In this document: piece by piece, positions 34,372-47,074 of the stretch
How the letters are laid out: the number at the start of each line of letters is the position of its first letter
How positions within the stretch are numbered: position 1 is the first letter of the stretch
Assembly (NCBI RefSeq): GCF_037893015.1
Contig: NC_133661.1
Span: 186,498,703-186,562,702 of the forward strand
Source of the DNA: Macrotis lagotis
Taxonomy: Eukaryota > Chordata > Mammalia > Peramelemorphia > Peramelidae
Direction of reading: 5' to 3'
Length of the DNA stretch: 64,000 bases
Made by a program: the position numbers and the translations under genes
The notes under the pieces: model-generated
What the model was told of the DNA's origin: nothing
What the model saw: only the letters and a program-made list of their open reading frames with translations
Database searches by the model: none

Positions 34372-35115
34372 AGAATTTGGGGGCCCCTGAAAAGTAAAAG
34401 AATTTGCACACTCTCTGGAATGTTAAAACTGTTCAGGATTTTATTATGAAATATAGCAAAGTAAACTGGTTAACAAACTTTTTCTCCTGAAGGGTCAACA
34501 AGCACTTTATGACTGGGTAAATAACAAAAGGCTAGGTGCAGTTACTTGGTAGACAGAGACAGAGACAGCAACAGAGACAGAGGAAGAGGGAGAGGGAGAG
34601 TGAGAGATATAGGTAAAGAGAGACAGAGATAAGGAACAGTCAAGTTGAGTTGACTGGTCCCAAACAGCTTTTGTAGCCTTATCCCCTACCTGGGCACTGA
34701 GGGCAAAAGGGGAAATCCCTCCCTTTATGTGGCCAAAACCAGGTGGAAATTTGAAAGCTGGAGGTTGGGAATAAGGAATTTTATGTTAAACAATGAAACA
34801 ATAGGAGTCAATTTACATCTCAAGAGCAAAGAACTTTCTATATCCTTAACAAGATTCTCAGATTTTAACAGCATTAAAAGATTACAGATTTTGTTTCTGT
34901 TACATTCATAATTTTCTACATCATTTCCTCCCTCAAAATTATTCGGGACCCAGATTCTTCTAGGACTTTCAGATTCCATTTGGAGATGAATACACTGCAG
35001 CAAGAATTCCATTGAGACAAGGTCTAGAAGATATTGGCTATCAGGACTGGCACAGCTGACTGGCATCCTGCAGAAGCTGGTCTTGGACATGTACAGCTGG
35101 TAATCTAGAGAAACA
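34372..35115 (-). mobile_element. LTR-like segment, unclassified
   Basis: On the minus strand a CATAAAGGGAGGG box (about 34717-34729) precedes AATAAAATCC (about 34436-34445), the TATA/poly(A) order of an LTR. A (GAGACA)n/purine tract lies between. Termini and a target-site duplication were not found. Confidence 0.28.
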
Positions 35116-35215
35116 AAACTCAAGTAAAAAAAAGGAGTAAGCAAGCAAAACCAGAGAGAGAGAGAGAGAGAGATTTTAACAGAGAAAGCTATTTAACAGA
35201 GGCCCAATAACTAGA

Positions 35216-35230
35216 AAAAACTAGAAGTTC
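35216..35230. repeat. Target-site duplication, left copy (HAL1)
   Basis: AAAAACTAGAAGTTC precedes the HAL1 5' end. It is identical to 38441-38455. Confidence 0.8.
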
Positions 35231-38200
35231 GAGGGGGCGGAGCCAAGATGGCGAACAGAAGGGATCCAGTCTTAGGAGCTCTCTGATAAAATTCATCAGC
35301 TAAGGACTCTAACTAAACTTTCGAGAGACAGAACCCATAGAGGGACACAGTGAGGCAGTTCTCCTACTCAAGGCAACCCGGAAAAGAGCAGAAAGGTTCT
35401 GCTCCCCTGGGTCGGAGGGGCGGCCTGCCAGAGGGGTGGCCCGCCAGAGCCAAAGAACCTCAGCCTCCTGGAGGCAGCCCCAAGGGCGCTGGGAGCTGTG
35501 GCTCACAGCAGCGGGGGAGTCTCCTGAGCTGCACCCTGGGGAGCACCAGGCACAAAGTGGGGGAAGGGATCTCTGCCAGAGCAAGCACTTGGAACCCAGC
35601 CCCCAGGGCACACAGCCAGCAGCTTGGTCTTTTCCCAGCCCTGATCCACGAAACAGAAGCAGACGGAGCGGGTAAGCATGAGCCCCCAGGGTATGAGACC
35701 ATTGAGCTGAGGGAGGGGGAGTGAAGAGAGACTGCAGAGCTCTGTCCTCTGCCCCTGGAACAGGACTCTGGGGCTCTGACCACATTCAGATCCTGATCCC
35801 AGTCTAGGCCCCCCCATAAAACAGCAGGACCCCCCCACCTCAGCCCCGTGGCATAGGGGGGCGCTTATGGTCATTCACAGACCAGGAGGGAGGACAGAGC
35901 CTCACACACTGAGACCCTTGTGGAAGTGTCCCAAAAGCTCAGGAAGCACCCCAAACCAGGCCCAGGCTGGAAAAATGAGCAAGCAAAGAAACAAAAGGAA
36001 GACTATTGAGAAATATTTTGCTCATGAGCCCAAGAAGGATCAAAATACTTAGTCTGAAGATGAGGAAGCACAAGCTCCTGCATCTAAAGACTCCAAGAAA
36101 AACAGAAATTGGGCTCAGGCTATGACAGAGCTCAAAAATAACTTTGAAAATCAAATGAGGGAGTTGGAGGGAAAACTGGGAAAAGAAAGGAGAGAGAGAT
36201 GCAGGCAAAACATGAAAATGAAGTCAGCAGCTTAGTCAAGGAAATCCAAAAAAATGCTGAAGAAAATAGCATGCTAAAAACCAGCTTAGATCAAATGGAT
36301 AAAACAGTTCAAAAAGTTATTGAGGAGAAGAATGCTTTAAAAAGCAAAATTGGCCAGATGGAAAAAGAGATAAGAAAGCTCTCTGAGGAGAACAAATCCT
36401 TCAGACAAAGAAGAGAATTCAGGGAGATTGATGAATTTAACAGAAATCAGGAATCAATGCTTCAAAACAAAAAAAAATGAAAAATTAGAAGAAAATGTGA
36501 AATATCTTATTGAAAAAACAACTGATATGGAAAACAGACTTAGAAAAGATAATTTAAAAATTATTGGAATACCTGAAAGTCATGATCAGGAAAAGAGCCT
36601 TGACAGCATTTTCAAAGAATTACTACAGGAAAATTGCCCTGATATTCTAGAAGCAGAGGGCAAAATAGAAATGGAGAGAATCCACTGATCCCCCAGAGAA
36701 AGAGATCCCAAAAAACCAACCCCTAGGAATATTATAGCCAAGTTCCAGAACTCCCAAGTCAAAGAGAAAATATTACAAGCAGCCAGAAGGACATAGTTCA
36801 AATATCGTGGAGCTGCAGTCAGGATCACACAGGACTTAGCAGCAACTTCATTAGTGTAGTGGGTGACCTTGATGCTGTGTTCATCCTCAGTGAAGGTATT
36901 GAAAATATGACTGAAAAGAGCTTAGAATGCAGCCAAGAATGAACTACCCAGCAAAGCTGAATGTCCTCTTCCAGGGAAAAAGATGGACTTTCAATGAACC
37001 AGGGGAATTTCAAATGTTCCTTTTGGAATGGCCAGAGCTGAACAGAAGGTTTGATCTTCAGATACAGGACTCAGGTGAAGCATAGCATGGAGATTGGAGG
37101 AGAGGGGGGAAATATGAGGGACTAAATGAGGATGAACTGCATGTATTCCTGCATAGAAAAATGAAACTGATTATACTCATATGAACCTTCTCAGTTAATA
37201 GAGCAGTTGAAGCACAGGAGAAAGCTGAATTCGAAGATAAAATATGGTGTAAAAATAGAGTCAATAGAAAAAAAGGGAAATGGAATGGGAGAAAGAAAAA
37301 GGAGAGGGGGAATAGTCCAAGATATTTCATATAAGATTTTTTTTTTATTACAATGAGCTATTGCAATGATATGGAAGTGGGGAGGCAAGGGGAAATAAGG
37401 GAACCTTTACTCTCATCAGAGATGGCTAGGAGAGGAAACAGCATATATACTCAATGGGGTATAGACCTCTGGAGTAAGAAGGAGCGGGGAGCAGAGGGAA
37501 GGGGTGGGGATGTGAATAAAGGAGGAGAGGATGGACCATGGGGGGAGAGTGGCCAGATATAACACATTTTCTTTCTTACTTCTTGCAAGGGGCTGGGATT
37601 GGAAGGCCTGCCCAGGACCACAGGGCCAGGTGGATGCTGGGCCTAAGGGGTGGTATGGGGGCTCAGGGCTTCTTGGCCCCAGGACCAGGGATCTGTCTGC
37701 TGTGTCACTCAGTGACCCTACAGCAGAGTCAGAGTGAAAGGAGAGAGAAAATAGAGTACATGGTAGTGGAGAAATAAGAAAGGAGGGAGTTATGATCAGC
37801 AATGGCAACGGTGGAAAAATATGGAAATAACTTTTGTGATGGACTTATCATAAAGAATGTGATCCACCCATAACAGAGTTGTTGGTGTTGGAACAAAGAC
37901 TCAAGCACATTTTTTGTTATTATTATTTGGGGGAGGGTACAGGACAAGTGGGGCTGGATGGCCTGCCTGGGGCCACATAGTGGGTGATCTTTGGGTGTCT
38001 GGGGCCGGATTTGGACCCAGGTGCTCCTGGCTCAAGGGCCAATGCTCTGTCTGCCACCCAGCCACCCCTACTATTATTACTATTTTATTTTATTTTGGGT
38101 CTTTTTTTTCTTTCTTTTTTTTTTGGTTTTTGCAGGGCAGTGGGGATTGGGTGGCTTGCATGTCACAGGGCTGGGTGATTGTTGGGTTTACGAGGCTGGA

Positions 38201-38440
38201 TGTGGACTCGGGTCCTTGTGGCTCCAGGGCTGGTGCTTCGTCCATTGCGCCACCTGGCCATACCTACAATTATTACTATTTTTTTTATTTTAATTTTTTC
38301 TCTCCCTTTTACTTTTTTTGCCCAAGCAAGTCTATCTATATTCATGGGGGAGGAGGGGTATTTTGTTTACTTGTAAACAAGAATATTTTATTAATGTAAA
38401 AAAACATTTGTACAAAATGAGAATAAAAAAATAAATTAAA
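35231..38440 (+). mobile_element. Full-length HAL1-like element (half-L1)
   Basis: It starts with the L1-type 5' end GGGGGCGGAGCCAAGATGGC, followed by a GC-rich 5'UTR. A decayed ORF1 begins at about 35975 (coiled-coil heptads, then the ENRLRKDNLKIIGIPESHDQ-like RNA-binding block near 36530-36600). The ORF1 C-terminal domain reads NYPAKLNVLFQGKRWTF near 36940-37010. Instead of ORF2, a G/A-rich then T-rich 3' region follows, ending in an A-rich tail. ORF1 is broken by a stop at about 36050 and frameshifts near 36190 and 36475. A 15-bp target-site duplication flanks the element. It would have depended on another L1's reverse transcriptase. Confidence 0.75.
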
Positions 38441-38455
38441 AAAAACTAGAAGTTC
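38441..38455. repeat. Target-site duplication, right copy (HAL1)
   Basis: AAAAACTAGAAGTTC follows the A-rich tail of the HAL1 element. Confidence 0.8.
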
Positions 38456-38883
38456 TATAAAAAGCCATAATTATACTTTATGATCCTAAGCCAGTATCAG
38501 ATTACTTTTTATAAGAACATGGGTTCCAATATAGCACAGATTCATTAATGGATGCCACATTAAATTGAAACCAAAAGCTCAAAACTGCATGTGTCCAATA
38601 AGTTATTTGCAACAAAATTTTCTGTTGGAACTTTGGCCATGTTTAGAATAAATAAAATTGTAGTGGAAGAATGGATCTATCCTTTAAAGCAGTTAAAACA
38701 AATAGACCACTTGGCATTATCCTGATATAAGCAATCATTCTGATATTTCTTTTCCCTAAGGGAACTTGTTATAATAGTCACATCCTATGTTTAAAAGTGT
38801 CAAAACTAAATACTTGCCAATTATTAAAGATTTAGAAGATAGAGTTCCAATGGCTCGCTCTCATACTTAATTATAGTACACCT

Positions 38884-39040
38884 GAGGGGTGGCTAAGTGG
38901 CATAGTGGATAAAGCACCAGCCCTGGAGTCAGGAGTACCTGGGTTCAAATCCTGATCTCAGACACTTAATAATTACCTAGCTGTGTGGCCTTGGGCAAGC
39001 CGTTTAACCCCATTTGCCTTGTAAAAACCTAAAAAAAAAT
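38884..39040 (+). mobile_element. tRNA-derived SINE
   Basis: GAGGGGTGGCTAAGTGGCAT … CTTGTAAAAACCTAAAAAAA. Flanking AATTATAGTACACCTG repeats (about 38869 and 39038) are its target-site duplication. Confidence 0.92.
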
Positions 39041-39044
39041 TATA

Positions 39045-39721
39045 GTACACCTGGCATGATTATAACAATATGCTATTAAAGAACAGAGAGGGACATAAGA
39101 TATGTTCCCCTATGTATTAGATGTCCTTTACAGGCAGAGGTTCAAGACAATCCTTTTCAAAAAGCCAGTCACTCCACCTGCAGAATCAAACCTCATAGGT
39201 TTAATGGCTTCACTGGCATATTGTTGTCTTTCTATTTTTAACATACCTGATGTCAGACAGATCAATTATCAATATATTGTAAAACAGCAAATACCTATAA
39301 TCAGAACTTCAGGCTTGAGCACTAAGAAAGAGTCAAAAGTATGCCAGGTTGTAATTTGGTATAAGAGATACAGGGATCTGTATGTAATTCAATTATTGCT
39401 CATGTATCTAAGGACATTGCTGATACAATAAGCAGATTTTGAGATATAAAAACACAATAATCCTAGTTCACATTTAGAACTGATTTTTTTATAAAATCAG
39501 CTTTTTCCTTATGGACCCATTTGGTTATTAACTAGCTTTAAAATAACTAAACATCTCCTTTGGCTAGGAGATTGCCCATGATCTCCAGACTTCTCACATA
39601 ATAATTAGCTAGAGATTGCCACAGGAAAATCTCTAAATTATCACTAGTATTTCATCTTCTTCATGTTACATAGGTGCTTTTACCTCAAAGCAAACAACCA
39701 CAGTTTTGGGACGTGTATAAA

Positions 39722-39756
<35 letters not shown>

Positions 39757-39935
39757 CCACAATAGTCCCAATTTTGGGATGTGTATAAATATATACATAT
39801 AAATAATAAATATGTATATATATTTACATATATATCCACAATAATCCTAATTTACATATATAGCTAGAAACTTCTATAAAGATAACCACATTAACCCTAT
39901 TTACTAGCCATATTCAAAATACAAATTATTACTTT
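39045..39935. other. No gene recognised
   Basis: AT-rich sequence with (TG)n and TATA-rich tracts. The plus frame 39102-39431 shows no recognisable features. Confidence 0.45.
39723..39755. repeat. (TG)n microsatellite
   Basis: About 16 TG units. Confidence 0.95.
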
Positions 39936-39939
39936 CAGA

Positions 39940-40108
39940 TTTTTTTTTAGGTTTTTGCAAGGCAGTGGGGTTAAGTGACTTGCCCAAGGCTACACAGCTA
40001 GGTAATTATTAAGTGTCTGAGGTCGGATTTGAACTTAGGTCCTTCTGATTACAGGAGTACTCTATTCACTGTGCCACCTAGCTGCCTTGAGCCACCTACC
40101 TGTCCCTA
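39940..40108 (-). mobile_element. tRNA-derived SINE
   Basis: TTAGGTTTTTGCAAGGCAGT … CTACACAGCTAGGTAATTAT … CTGTGCCACCTAGCTGCC. Confidence 0.88.
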
Positions 40109-40109
40109 C

Positions 40110-42105
40110 TTTCAGAATTCTTTAAAACCATTAGAACATCTTAGGTGACTTTAAATTTCCAACATGTGTATTCCAATGTAATAAAACAATAGAAATAACA
40201 ATTAGGTAATCAAGTCAATTATTATATGTACTATTAAAATTTTACTAAACAATATTCCCATTATTATATTATACATTATTTAGTAATATTTGGAATCCTA
40301 GTGCTGGTCTTGGCTTTGATATTTCCCTTATTATCCTCACAAAATAATCAAGTATTAATTCCAGACTTTAATGTTATATTCAAATAACTTATATATTCAT
40401 AAGAGGCAACCAAATAATTATAAGTCTACAAAAGCGTATCACATAACTGATAAAGATCTTACTTACAGACCCCCGCACACACACATCAGCAGAAAACATT
40501 CCACAATCAGGACATACTTTCCAATTTCCTGTTTCTCTGTTTACAATTTACATGAGAGAAGAAATCTGCAATTTTTTTTACTTTATAATTAAACATATAT
40601 TTATTAACTTAAATTAAACATAATATTTTGATGCTAAAATCTCATTCTCGTAAAACAAAACCAAACAATGAAAAAAAGAAAATGAGAATCCCCAAGGTTT
40701 CAATCTCATGAAATTTTTTCAAAACCCCAATTAACTTTTATTCATGCCTTAGTTACTAAGCAATGTTAACAAATTGATACAGGTTAACCATAATTTTCTT
40801 AGGCTACAAATTGAATAAGGTTAGTTTACAAATGAAGGATCTTACCAAGAACCCCTGGGTGGATGGCATCCTTACAAATGCCAATCCTGATACAAAATTT
40901 GGGGACATTTTATACAGAAAGAACAAAGAATAATAAAAAACTGAATTAGATAACCAATGAGATTTCACATAGATGGCACAGTGTACAATATGATTCTCTC
41001 AAATCTTACATTTGCTTAAAAGTCCTATTGACAGGAAACTCACTTAGACGGGAAAGTAAATGTTTACAAATAACAGTAGGATTTTTTCTCTCCTTCTCCA
41101 AAATGTCTCTTGAATTCCTGATAAGGAATTCACTGGTGCCAACACAGAGATGACCAACACAGATGCCAACACAGCTTTGACACAGGCCAAGTCATCATTG
41201 TAGGAGATAGACCTTACATAGCAGAGAAAATGCACTTTCTATTTTCAAATAACAAATGATGAGAAGATTTTACTTTGTCATAAATATATATACATTACAG
41301 AAGTTACAGAACTTCTAAATAGCTTGAAATTAAGGGAAGATTAAATTACTCTTCGATTTAGCATTTTTCTTTTTAACCACAAGATGGGTATTGCTTCCAA
41401 AAAGTCTCCCAGCCCCCTTATTAAAACATCTTGAGGGCAGGATGAACCAAAAAGAATTTAGCACTTTTTTCCAGGACAAATGAAACAATAAATGACAATT
41501 AGCTACATTTTTCTAAACCAAGAGTATTAATACTTAAAAATCTCAATTAATTAACAGGTTGAAAATTAGGCTAACAAAAACTTAGTTCACAGGTATTTTG
41601 CAAAGGTATTCTTAACACAAAGCTTATAACTTTCAAATGTAAAGCATATACAGATCTCAGTTAACAATCAGGAACTATTTCAGAACACACACACACACAC
41701 ACATACACACACACAAAAACACAGTTAGATACAAAGACAAACACACGACGATTCTTTTTTTGTTTTTGAACAAAGGTTACACATTTACCAAAGTGAGATT
41801 TTTGGACACTCAGGCTGGCATCAAAATCTCAAAAATAGAAACATTTTCCTAACTCTCCAGGCCAGTACAGAAGTGTGAAAATGTCCTATTGATTTTTTTA
41901 GTACATACATACACACTTGTTTATATTATTAATTTTTGAATTGTACCAATTAATAGCAGTCAAAAAATAATTTTAGAATCAAGTAGAATCTCTTGAGGAA
42001 CCTCATATAAATATTAAGATTTTTAAAATAGCCAGTCAGCAGTTAAAATTCCCTAATATATTTTAATGCATTCTTGTTTTATAAAATTCAAATTCATGGG
42101 CACCT
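40110..42105. other. No gene recognised
   Basis: AT-rich sequence with one (CA)n tract. No repeat family or exon recognised. Confidence 0.45.
41681..41714. repeat. (CA)n microsatellite
   Basis: About 16 CA units with one CATA interruption. Confidence 0.95.
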
Positions 42106-42109
42106 AGCT

Positions 42110-42395
42110 GCCCCTAAACATTTTTTTCTTACTTTTATTTGTCAAACCCTATTTAGTGGGGGACTGGTGGGACAGAGGACAAGCTATAGGTCTGCCACCA
42201 GACACCCCCTGGTATGTGGCACTATATCTTTGTTGATTCCAGTCTGCTCTAGTGTGTGGCCATGGTCAGAAGATAGTCATGTCCTGATCTGTCACGTATA
42301 CCCCATTAACTGTTCCCTGACCACTACCCCATGACATGCTCAGTGTATACTACCTAGCATCAATGTTAACCACTCCTTAAACATCTATAAAAGTG
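42110..42395. repeat. Dispersed repeat, copy C
   Basis: Close to 33055-33300: same order of GTCAAACCCTATTTAGTGGG, CAGTCTGCTCTAGTGTGTG, AGTCATGTCCTGATCTGTCA and CATCAATGTTAACCACTCCT. Confidence 0.7.
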
Positions 42396-42399
42396 TTCT

Positions 42400-43685
42400 T
42401 AAAGGGTCCCTTTCTACTCTGATTTGTCCAGAGGACCTTTTGCAGTTTCTGTAATGTGGGCACATCTCTAAAAGATTTCTTAACCCTCTGAGTTTAGCTG
42501 ACCAGCTGTCTTTATCACTCCTTTACTTGCTGTAGTTTTTCATAAATGTTTTTTTCTTCTTCACCTTACACACTGGGTTCAGAAAGTTGTGTGATTTCTT
42601 CACCCATAACAAACCATAGCCCTGAACTCCAGTGGACATCCAGATCCAGCATCAGAAACATTAAAAGAAACTAGCTGAAGAGTCCAGGAGACAAAAGTCC
42701 TTTCACAGACTAAACCTACTGAAACATTATGGATTCTGTAGTACAGAAAATCCAAGTAAACAACCATTTACCCAAGTGTCTGAAGTAGAAAGCCTCTTTC
42801 AATGCTTCCTAGATAATGGGAGAGAGAGATTCTGATAAATCTAGTTTCTGGGATCTTTTAGCTGATTCGGTGAAGGACTGTGATATTCTTCATTGAAAAG
42901 AATTTCCTTAAGTCTGAAATCTACCTAATAATCTTTTCTCTTGCTTTGAGATGTCTTCCCCATTCAAAATGGGAGAAGGCAATAGAGAGTAAGGTAGCCT
43001 TTCCCTACTCACCTCTTCAAACAAAACAGATTTCTGCTTTTTCCAAGGAGGTATCACAGCTCCCCTTCAATCAGATTGGCATCTGGCATCAGCAGCAAAC
43101 CCCTTCTCTCTTGCCTGCTCTCATCTCAACTCACATCAGGTCAGAAGTTTCAACTTTGCTTCTTTTCTGCAAATTCTGTTGGTTTCTGTTGGATGAATAT
43201 TTAATAGTTTCACTAAACAGCTATGTATGACTTATGAAATGAATAATTTCAAGCCTCAGTATTCTTGGTTATATTTTGGCACAAACCATTAGTCTGTTCA
43301 GTCATAAATTCTCACCAGATGTCAGAGTTGGATATTAACTCTCCTCCAAAACTTATTTCCAAATCTTAGTTTATCAATAGAACATATTCCTATTAGTGAT
43401 TAATCTTTGAAAATTACTGTAGCCAAATTCCATTGAAAGAATATCAGATAGTGTAGTGGTGTCAAATTCCAATAAAAATAAGGGCCATTAAACCATACCT
43501 AAGGACCCCTGTGGGCCATGTATTGACTTTGAAAAGCAAGTATGTTTATATATTTCTTTTCTACTAATATATCAATATATTAAAATAAGAAATGAATTAG
43601 TTACAACTAATATATGCAGACATGTCATTATGAATGTCTTCAATATTTATACATATTTTATATATTTATTACATATATGTATACA
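42400..43685. other. No gene recognised
   Basis: Nothing coding recognised. The frame 42880-43230 has no family features. Confidence 0.45.
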
Positions 43686-43689
43686 GATC

Positions 43690-43930
43690 AAGTAGAAACT
43701 GCTGTTCAGTCATTTCTCAATCACATTTGATTTTTTGTGACCCTTTTTTGGGGATATTTTGGCTAAGATATTGGAGTGATTTGCCATTTTCTTCTCTAGC
43801 TCATTTACAGATGAGGAAACTGAGGCAAACAGGGATTAAGTGATTTGTAAGGTTACATAACAAATAAATGAGATCAGATTTGAACCCAGGTCTTCCTCAC
43901 CTCTAGGTCCAGCATTTTATAAACTACCGA
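43690..43930 (-). mobile_element. MIR/CORE-SINE relic
   Basis: CAGATGAGGAAACTGAGGCA, TGAACCCAGGTCTTCCTCAC; reverse orientation. Confidence 0.65.
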
Positions 43931-44169
43931 CAAAAATTAAAATATACTATTGCATCTTAATGTTGAATAAATTAAAAATCATTATAACACAAATCAGTAT
44001 TAGGAGATTCAAAATTAATTTAACATTGTTAGAAATTTGGCATCATTTTCCAAAAACTATTTTATTAACATCAGACAAAAGGTTGTGTGATAATGCAATT
44101 CTTAGCATGGATAATAAAAGTTCATTTGTTAATCTTTCCCTATGTGAAATTTATTTTTATTTTTTTAGA

Positions 44170-44559
44170 GAAATCAGCATTTTATTTTATTTTTTAAATA
44201 AATTTATTTAATTTTTTCATCCACCTGCAACAATAATTTTCAGCATTCATTTTTTGTAAGCCTTTGAGTTTCACATTTTCCTTCCTCCTTTATATCAAGT
44301 AATTTTAAATGAGTTCTACATATATGACGATGTTACAAATATTTTCATATTAATCATGTGAATGAAGAATTAGAACAGGAGAATGAAACAGTGAGACAGC
44401 AATAAAAAAATATAATGCAGGGGTGGCTAGGTGGCGCAGTGGATAGAGCACTGGCCTTGGAGTCAGGAGTACCTAAGTTCAAATCTGGTCTCAGACACTT
44501 AATAATTACCTAGCCGTGTGGCCTTGGGCAAGCCACTTAACCCCATTGCCTTGCAAAAA

Positions 44560-44628
<69 letters not shown>

Positions 44629-44940
44629 GCATAAAACAAATTTTAAACATTGAAAATAGTGCACTTTGGTCTGTATTTATGTTCCATGGTTCCTTTTCTG
44701 GATATAGATGGTATTTTCTACCACAGGACCTTTAGAATTGTCTTTTATCATTATACTGCTTAGAAGAGCAAGTCCATCATAGTTGATCATCACATAGTGT
44801 TGCTGTTAATGCATACAATGTCTTCTGGTTCTGCTCACTTCACTCAGCATCAGTTGATGCAAGTCTTTCCAAGGTTTTTGAAGTCTGGTCTTTATTGATT
44901 TCTTACAGAACTCTATGTGAAGTTTCAATAGACTTCAGGG
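44170..44940 (-). mobile_element. Antisense L1-type 3' end
   Basis: Reverse-strand L1 3'UTR text, including GGTTCTGCTCACTTCACTCA at 44829-44848 and the CATCAGTTGATGCAAGTCTT stretch. Interrupted by a SINE and an A/TA tract (44420-44626). Confidence 0.6.
44420..44626 (+). mobile_element. tRNA-derived SINE with long A/TA tail
   Basis: GGGGTGGCTAGGTGGCGCAG … CTTGCAAAAACTAAAAAAAA, ending in about 30 As and a (TA)n run to 44626. Inserted in an antisense L1 3' end. Confidence 0.92.
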
Positions 44941-45364
44941 GGAAAAATAATTACTCATAAAGGTATGGACTAGCAAACATTACTAATATCTTTTCATTTT
45001 CTAACATGAGAGCCATAGGAAATGGGGCAGCCAATGCTAAGGAAGCAAGGAATCTATGACTGTGATATAAGATGGATGAAAGACCCTGCAAATCTGCAAG
45101 GCTCCGTGACTGTAGACAGTAAAAGCTGTGGATAATCTAAGAAAATCCTAGAGAGAAGAACTTGGGAATTCAAGATAGGTAAAGGCCACCACAGTGCTGC
45201 ATCACTCAGACAGGAACACCCCAAGTCTAGGCCTTTTGAGGTACCAGACTCTCTGTCCTGTAACACCAAAGAAGGTTTTGAAGCTCCAACACCCTGAAAC
45301 TCAAAGATGGAAGAGTGGAGAAGTGAAAACATGAAGATTATGGACTTTTGGGCTATGTTAAGTT

Positions 45365-45515
45365 GTTTTGGGTTTTTTTTTGTTTTGTTTTTGTAAGGCA
45401 AGTTGAGAAAAGTGACTTGCCAAAGGTTTCACAGCTAAATAAGTAATGTGTCTGAGGCTGCATTTGAATTCAGGTCCACCTGGCTCCTGGACTGACCACC
45501 TAGCTGCCCCCAAAC
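45365..45515 (-). mobile_element. tRNA-derived SINE (degenerate)
   Basis: GGTTTCACAGCTAAATAAGT … CTGACCACCTAGCTGCCCC. Confidence 0.75.
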
Positions 45516-45654
45516 ATGAAGATTATGGTCAGAAGTCACAATGCAAAAATTCAGGAAACCCCAGGGGAATCAAAATTAAAAAAAAAAAAAAGAAAGCCCA
45601 GATACTTTTATACACACATCCAAACATATACATAAATATATACATACACACACA

Positions 45655-46040
45655 TATAGGGATAATCTTGCCCAGGGTCACAGAACTAATAAGTATCTGA
45701 TGCTGTATTGGAACTCAGGTCTTCCTGATTCCAGGCCCTGGGACTTTATCCACTGTACTACCTAGTTCTCCTTTTGTTCCCTATAGGCAAGGAGTAATAG
45801 TTTATTTTCAACAAAAAAAAAAAAAAAGAAGCATTTAGAAAGTATAGGTAGCACGATTTACTTGCTATAACAGTCACTAAATTTGGTGTGTAAAAACTGT
45901 GTTCAATCCAAACCATAAAATCATAGGATCCCAAATGGAGAGCCAGAATGGATTTCAGTTCAACCTCTTCATTTTACAGGTGAAGAAACTGAAGCCCAAG
46001 AAGATGAGTGACTAGACCAAGATCACAAATTAATGTGTAT
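45655..46040 (-). mobile_element. Two MIR-type relics
   Basis: 45660-45775 (TTGCCCAGGGTCACAGAACT … TATCCACTGTACTACCTAG) and 45905-46040 (CTTCATTTTACAGGTGAAGA). Confidence 0.6.
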
Positions 46041-46089
46041 CAGAGGAATTGTTTGTCAATGTATTTTATACAGATAGTTATGTATTTTA

Positions 46090-46240
46090 TTTTTTTTAGG
46101 TTTTTTTGCAAGGCAAATGGGGTTAAGTGGCTTGCCCAAGGTCACACGGCTAGGTAATTATTAAATGTCTGAGACCAAATTTGAAGCCAGGTACTCCTGA
46201 CTCTGGTGTTTATCCACTGCACCACCTAGCCTCCCCTATG
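46090..46240 (-). mobile_element. tRNA-derived SINE
   Basis: TAGGTTTTTTTGCAAGGCAA … GGTCACACGGCTAGGTAATT … CACTGCACCACCTAGCC. Confidence 0.88.
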
Positions 46241-46244
46241 TATT

Positions 46245-46910
46245 TTATTTTTAATATATAAACATAAATTATATGAATGCATGTTGCAAAAAGTAATTAT
46301 TGATGGCCTACTGTTTGTAAAGCACTATGCTAAACAGTGAACAAGTAGAAAAGAAAGAGAGATCTAACTCTAGTACTCATTATCAAATGGTGGAGACAAC
46401 ACACAGGAGGCTTCATTTTCAAACCAAATAGAAGTTAACCAGTGGTCCACAGCAAATAGTAATGCATCTTCTTTGGTGGCATTTGTATGATTAAAACCAC
46501 AATTGTCGAACCATTTCATGGTGCCATTTTGGTGATGAGAACTTTGTTTTCTTATTCTTCTTAGAGATGGCTGCAAAAGAGGCAGGGACTATGATACCTA
46601 TAGAGACACTTATACAGTCTTTCCTCTGCAAAGTTTGGTTTGGGAGGTGTTGGGATTGTGAGGACTCTTGATCCTACCTGCCTGGTGACAGCTGGTCAGA
46701 AGATGTGTTGGTGGTAGTTGGAAAGATTATCTCCTTCTCTATAGATATTGCTCCTGGATTGATGGCTTTAGGAGCTACATTAGGACAGGGTTTTTTGTTT
46801 TCTTTTGTTTTATTTCATAATTATATACAGTTATCCCTTCCAAATTGCAGGGGAATATTCATGTAAAATTTTTTGTCCCTCCCCTCATAACAGAGGAAAA
46901 GTAAGAAATA
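46245..46910. other. No gene recognised
   Basis: No repeat or exon recognised apart from a short L2-like stretch near 46305. Confidence 0.4.
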
Positions 46911-46916
46911 ATTATG

Positions 46917-47070
46917 TGGGGCAGCTAGGTGGTGCAGTGGATAGAGCATGGGCTCTGGAGTCAGGAGTACCTGAGTTCAGATCTGGCCTCGGGCACTTAA
47001 TAATCACCTGGCTGTGTAGCCTTGGGCAAGCCACTTAACCACTGTCTTGCAAAAAAACTAAAAGAAAAAG
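46917..47070 (+). mobile_element. tRNA-derived SINE
   Basis: GGGGCAGCTAGGTGGTGCAG … CACTTAATAATCACCTGGCT … CTTGCAAAAAAACTAAAAG. Confidence 0.9.
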
Positions 47071-47074
47071 AAAT

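Noticed and set aside
35309..35874. Long overlapping frames on both strands at about 35300-35875
   Set aside because: They lie in the GC-rich 5'UTR of the HAL1 element and resemble no protein.
37914..38399. 161-codon frame near the HAL1 3' end
   Set aside because: Low-complexity translation (Tyr/Phe runs) of the 3'UTR and SINE-like text.
44450..44530. tRNA-like A and B box sequences in the SINEs
   Set aside because: These are the tRNA-derived heads of SINEs, not functional tRNA genes; the acceptor stem and 3' half are absent.
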